Assembly: GCA_017430675.1 (NCBI GenBank)
Contig: JAFRMM010000209.1
Location: forward strand, 1-18,183
Direction: 5' to 3'
DNA: 18,183 nt
Source of the DNA: Prevotella sp.
Lineage (GTDB): Bacteria; Bacteroidota; Bacteroidia; Bacteroidales; Bacteroidaceae
The notes beneath the pieces were generated by a model, which ran no database searches, was not told where the DNA came from, and worked only from the letters and a program-made list of their open reading frames with translations. Made by a program: the position numbers and the translations under genes. Below, one piece after another: positions 15,090-18,183 of the stretch (its first letter is position 1; the number at the start of each line of letters is the position of its first letter).

Positions 15090-17793
15090 CGTCGAAAAGC
15101 CTTAGTTGTCCGGTGAGTTCGTCGCGCACCTGCTGCTCGCTCTTGCCGGCATCGGGGTCGAGGTCTTCCTCAGGCTCTTGTGCTTCGGAAGTCTCGGAGT
15201 CCTCCAGGGTCTCGGGGATGCGGGTGGGCTCGAGTTCTTCGAGCGATTCGAGGGCATAGGTGGTGAGGCGCTTGCCCTTGGCCTTATAGCCCTTGACGGC
15301 GATGAACTGTTCGGCGTCGATCTCCTCGGAGCCTCGGAAGGCGTCGGCACCGCCGTAGGTCATCAGCAGACGCGGGTAGGGGGTGTCCGTCAGCAGGATG
15401 AGTTGCGACGACGGGTTCTCCGAGAGCCAGTTCTGCTTCTTCCTCGTGGCATCCATCACAAACCGCTTCAGATAGGGATAGCCCTGGTTGTCAGCGTCAT
15501 AGAGCACGGCCGTCCACACTTTCGAGGCATCGTATTTCTCGATGCGGAGGATATTCTCCTCGAAGTGGGTGTTCAGGTCGAAACTGGTCAGGTAGCAGTC
15601 GCCGTTTTTCAGGATGACGAGGATCTGGTCGTCATCGAAGAACTCGCCGAGCAGTTGTCCGTGGTCGTCGTAGTTCAGGCGGTTCACGTCGGGGTCGTAC
15701 CACACATGGCGTCCGCCGAGCGTCGAATGGCCGCGGCTCTTCAGGCCGATGCGGTGTACACTGTTCTTTGTCAGGAGGTTACCCTTCGAGGCGCGCCCCT
15801 TGATCATCACCTCGGAGAAGTCCTTGTCGATGAAGATCTTCTTCAGTTTGGGGTTGGGGTCGAGGGTCACCTTGATGACCTCCGCCTCGCCGTTGGGATT
15901 GGCGGTGAAGTACATCACCTTTGAGCCAGGCGTGCCTTGTGTCAGGTCGTATTCCTTGTCACGCGTCATCGACGTCACGTTGAAGCGCTTCATGAAGTAC
16001 CAGCCCTTCTTGCCGTCGCGATAGACCACGTTGTAGATGGTGCGCGTGTCGTTCTTCTTGAACACGGCGACGTAGAGGATGTTCTTGCCCACGAAGATCT
16101 TCTCCGCCACGCGGATCACCTTGTACTTGCCGTCCCTGTAGAAGATGATGATATCGTCGAGGTCGGAGCAGTTGCACACGAACTCGTCCTTCTTCAGACC
16201 CGTGCCGATGAAGCCGTCGGTGCGGTTGATGTAGAGTTTCTGGTTGGCCTCGGCCACCTTCGAGGCCTCGATGGTGTCGAAGTTGCGGATCTCCGTCAGA
16301 CGCGGGTGGTCCTTGCCGTACTTGTCCTTGAGGAACTGGAACCAGTTGGCCGTCACTTCCGTGAGGTTCGCCAGGTCGCGGTCGATTTCCTCGATCTCCG
16401 CCTTGATACGGGCCATCAGTTCGTCGGCCTTGTCCTTGTTGAACCTCAGGATGCGCTGCATCTTGATCTCGAGGAGTTTCAGGATGTCGTCCTTCGTCAC
16501 CTCGCGCACGAGGGTGGGGTAGTAGGGTGTCAGGCGCTCGTCGATATGCTCGCAGACCTTATCGACATTGGGGGCTTCCTCGAATTTCTTGTCCTTATAG
16601 ATGCGCTCCTCGATGAAGATCTTCTCCAGCGACTGGAAATGGTATTGCTCCAGCAGTTCGTTCTTGCGGATCTCCAGTTCCTGGCGGATGAGGTCCTTCG
16701 TGCGGTCTGTAGTGTGGCGCAGCACGTCGCTGACGGTGAGGAACTGCGGCTTGTTGTTCTCGATGACACAGCAGTTGGGCGAGATGCTGATCTCACAGTC
16801 AGTGAAGGCATAGAGGGCGTCGATGGTCTTGTCGGAAGAGACACCGGGGGCGAGGTGCACCTGGATCTCCACGCTGGCGGCCGTCAGGTCTTCCACCTTA
16901 CGGGCCTTGATCTTACCCTTCTCCACGGCCTTCACGATCGAGTCCTGCAGGGTCTCGGAGGTCTTCGAGAATGGGATCTCACGGATCACGAGCGTCTTCT
17001 GGTCGATCTTCTCGATCTTCGCGCGCACCTTCACGGAACCGCCCCGCTGGCCGTCGTTGTATTTGCCGACATCGACGGAGCCGCTGGTGGGGAAGTCGGG
17101 GTAGAGTTGGAAGGGCTGGTCGTGCAGATAGGCGATGGCCGCGTCGCAGATCTCGCAGAAGTTATGGGGCAGGATCTTCGTGGAGAGACCCACGGCGATG
17201 CCTTCCGCTCCCTGTGCCAGCAGCAGTGGGAACTTCACGGGCAGCGTGATCGGTTCCTTGTTACGGCCGTCATACGACATCTTCCACTCTGTGGTCTTGG
17301 GGTTGAACACACAATCCAGGGCGAACTTCGACAGTCGGGCCTCGATGTATCGCGGGGCGGCGGCTGAGGAGCCCGTGAGGATGTTACCCCAGTTGCCCTG
17401 CGTGTCGATGAGCAGGTCTTTCTGTCCCATCTGCACGAGGGCGTCGCCGATGCTGGCGTCGCCGTGGGGGTGGAACTGCATCGTGTGGCCCACGATGTTC
17501 GCCACCTTATTATATCTGCCGTCGTCCATCCGCTTCATCGAGTGGAGGATACGTCGCTGCACGGGCTTCAGGCCGTCCTCGATGTGAGGCACGGCACGGT
17601 CCAGGATGCTGTAACTGGCGTAGTCGAGGAACCAGTTCTGGTACATGCCGCTGAGGTGGTGCACGGCAGCGGCATCGAAGCGGTTCACGGGTTTATAGTC
17701 GGAGTGCCCTTCAGCGATGCCATCCGACTCCTTCTGTTCCAAAATCTCGGACGGCTGGTACTCACCGCCGTCTTCCTTTATCTCGTCGTCCAT
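15079..17793 (-). CDS. parC: DNA topoisomerase IV subunit A (ParC-like)
   Basis: A 904-residue type IIA topoisomerase A subunit, which with its B partner (not in the window) relaxes and decatenates DNA. Features: winged-helix core with IEDGLKPVQRRILHSM; HPHGDASIGDALVQMGQ (quinolone-region helix, Ala113 where GyrA has Ser83); AAAPRYIEARL with catalytic Tyr149. A coiled-coil gate region (about 360-500) and a C-terminal beta-pinwheel domain follow. No GyrA box (QRRGGKG) is seen; ASKGNLLTKNSV stands nearest, favouring ParC over GyrA. The tail is acidic (EEDLDPDAGKSE, ending LRLFDDEE). The longer in-frame ATG at 17835 is rejected because a -7 box lies at 17830-17823, between it and this ATG (17793, MDDEIKEDGG). 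First gene of an operon with the next two. Confidence 0.93.
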   Translation of the reverse strand: MDDEIKEDGGEYQPSEILEQKESDGIAEGHSDYKPVNRFDAAAVHHLSGMYQNWFLDYASYSILDRAVPHIEDGLKPVQRRILHSMKRMDDGRYNKVANIVGHTMQFHPHGDASIGDALVQMGQKDLLIDTQGNWGNILTGSSAAAPRYIEARLSKFALDCVFNPKTTEWKMSYDGRNKEPITLPVKFPLLLAQGAEGIAVGLSTKILPHNFCEICDAAIAYLHDQPFQLYPDFPTSGSVDVGKYNDGQRGGSVKVRAKIEKIDQKTLVIREIPFSKTSETLQDSIVKAVEKGKIKARKVEDLTAASVEIQVHLAPGVSSDKTIDALYAFTDCEISISPNCCVIENNKPQFLTVSDVLRHTTDRTKDLIRQELEIRKNELLEQYHFQSLEKIFIEERIYKDKKFEEAPNVDKVCEHIDERLTPYYPTLVREVTKDDILKLLEIKMQRILRFNKDKADELMARIKAEIEEIDRDLANLTEVTANWFQFLKDKYGKDHPRLTEIRNFDTIEASKVAEANQKLYINRTDGFIGTGLKKDEFVCNCSDLDDIIIFYRDGKYKVIRVAEKIFVGKNILYVAVFKKNDTRTIYNVVYRDGKKGWYFMKRFNVTSMTRDKEYDLTQGTPGSKVMYFTANPNGEAEVIKVTLDPNPKLKKIFIDKDFSEVMIKGRASKGNLLTKNSVHRIGLKSRGHSTLGGRHVWYDPDVNRLNYDDHGQLLGEFFDDDQILVILKNGDCYLTSFDLNTHFEENILRIEKYDASKVWTAVLYDADNQGYPYLKRFVMDATRKKQNWLSENPSSQLILLTDTPYPRLLMTYGGADAFRGSEEIDAEQFIAVKGYKAKGKRLTTYALESLEELEPTRIPETLEDSETSEAQEPEEDLDPDAGKSEQQVRDELTGQLRLFDDEE

Positions 17794-17822
17794 ATCATGA
17801 TTGGTCTTTAGTTTCCTGTGTG

Positions 17823-17830
17823 CAAAGATA
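17823..17830 (-). promoter_or_regulatory. -7 box for parC-like operon
   Basis: The minus strand reads TATCTTTG at 17830-17823, an exact TAnnTTTG. Transcription should start near 17818, about 25 nt before the ATG at 17793. No clear TTTG lies 19-21 nt upstream, so strength is uncertain. The box decides the start of the parC-like gene. Confidence 0.6.
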
Positions 17831-17872
17831 CACATTTTCAGCGAAAAAAGCGAGGAATTAAGTTTTTTTTTT

Positions 17873-17995
17873 AGGAATCCTGGGCGATCCTGGGCGGTCC
17901 TGGGCGATCCTAGGTAATCTATAATTCTAGGTAATTCTAGGCAATCCTAGGCGATCCTAGGCAATCCTAGGTAATCCTAGGTGATCCTAATTCTG
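17873..17995. repeat. Non-coding CCTAGG-type array, 10-bp period
   Basis: About 11-12 tandem units of GCAATCCTAG with variants (GCGATCCTGG, GCGGTCCTGG, GTAATTCTAG, GTAATCCTAG, GTGATCCTAA). From 17931 to 17990 the units are exactly 10 bases; near 17914-17930 the phase is broken by a 7-base unit. Units contain the palindrome CCTAGG. It lies about 45-165 bp upstream of the parC-like promoter. Units have no unique spacers, so it is not a CRISPR array. Confidence 0.92.
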
Positions 17996-18006
17996 CTAAA
18001 ACATCC

Positions 18007-18095
18007 TTCAGGCGAGGCGTAAGCCTCTGAAAATATGATACTTCCACTGAAGGTTTCTTTTCAGTGCTATTCCCGGCCCTATAAGGCCAGGCCTT
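18007..18095. other. Cluster of three hairpins, possible structured repeat
   Basis: Three consecutive dyads: GAGGC-GTAA-GCCTC with flanking TTCA/TGAA (18007-18031); CACTGAA pairing with TTCAGTG (18045-18051 and 18060-18066, perfect 7 bp, 8-nt loop); and AAGGCCAGGCCTT (18083-18095). A 68-codon minus-strand frame (18173-17967) crosses them, beginning in the iterons and ending in the 10-bp array; it has no visible ribosome site or recognised domain. The block could be a structured RNA or a dispersed repeat. Confidence 0.45.
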
Positions 18096-18121
18096 TTCCC
18101 TCCGGAACAACGAATCAGTCG

Positions 18122-18183
18122 TTTGACAATTGTCGGACGATTGTTTGACAGTTGTCAGACGTTCATTTGACAATTGTCAGACA
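18122..18183. repeat. 22-bp palindromic iterons, cut by window end
   Basis: Three head-to-tail units with a 22-bp period begin at 18122, 18144 and 18166; the third is cut off at 18183. Each starts TTTGACA(A/G)TTGTC. Every unit carries the dyad TGACAATTGTCA, perfect in unit 3 and with one change in units 1 and 2. The array may continue beyond the window. Confidence 0.85.

Noticed and set aside
15937..17367. 476-codon plus-strand open frame
   Set aside because: It lies wholly antisense to the parC-like gene; its Val/Leu/Asp-rich composition is the mirror of that GC-rich gene and shows no domain.
17794..17835. 14-residue N-terminal extension of the ParC-like protein
   Set aside because: The -7 box at 17830-17823 lies within it, so it would not be in the mRNA.
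17873..17995. CRISPR array
   Set aside because: Units of 10 bases are contiguous with no unique spacers and no cas genes nearby.
17967..18173. 68-codon minus-strand open frame
   Set aside because: Its 5' part is the 22-bp repeat and its 3' end the 10-bp array; no start signal seen. Kept only as an alternative for the hairpin block.

Overview
The window looks like chromosomal DNA from a member of the Bacteroidota, most probably Prevotellaceae. The reasons are promoters of the Bacteroidota type (-7 box TAnnTTTG, with TTTG about 20 nt upstream), the gene order DUF177-rpmF-fabH-era-der, many Bacteroidota-type secreted and outer-membrane proteins, a secreted protein ending in GIYIKNGKKVIVK, and a tRNA gene without an encoded CCA. 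This assignment is inferred from sequence character, not from a database match.

Layout. 1-564: no gene; a repeat-rich block with a 25-bp inverted repeat, interleaved direct repeats and several hairpins. 565-1743 (-): a membrane sensor histidine kinase. 1882-8538 (+): one apparent long operon from a near-leaderless promoter, carrying DUF177 (YceD-like), rpmF, fabH, era, der, a small lipoprotein and two tandem paralogous predicted outer-membrane beta-barrel proteins, closed by a 20-bp bidirectional terminator. 8553-9662 (-): a secreted protein with a T9SS-like C-terminal motif. 9744-12922 (-): a two-gene envelope operon, a long coiled-coil lipoprotein followed by an OmpA-family protein. 13125-13206 (-): tRNA-Leu(UAG) with a well-formed promoter that starts inside the end of the preceding gene. 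13269-17793 (-): a GC-richer operon with a ParC-like topoisomerase IV subunit A, a DUF3316-like secreted protein and an S41-peptidase lipoprotein. 17836-18183: no convincing gene; a 10-bp CCTAGG-type repeat array, a cluster of hairpins and three 22-bp palindromic iterons cut by the window edge.

How the genes fit together. The plus-strand operon couples ribosome biogenesis (L32, Era, Der), the start of fatty-acid synthesis (FabH) and, unusually, three envelope genes of unknown role. Most minus-strand proteins are exported: a coiled-coil lipoprotein with its OmpA neighbour, a lipoprotein protease, a DUF3316-like barrel and a secreted beta-rich protein. No complete defence system, CRISPR array, integrase or transposase was seen.

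The most unusual points are: (1) a short CCTAGG-type repeat that is non-coding with a 10-nt period upstream of the parC-like gene, and at the other end of that gene has a 9-nt period and encodes an (LGF)n signal-peptide core in the DUF3316-like gene; (2) a small extra segment in era built around a 9-bp CTAG-containing inverted repeat; (3) the structured repeat blocks at both window ends.
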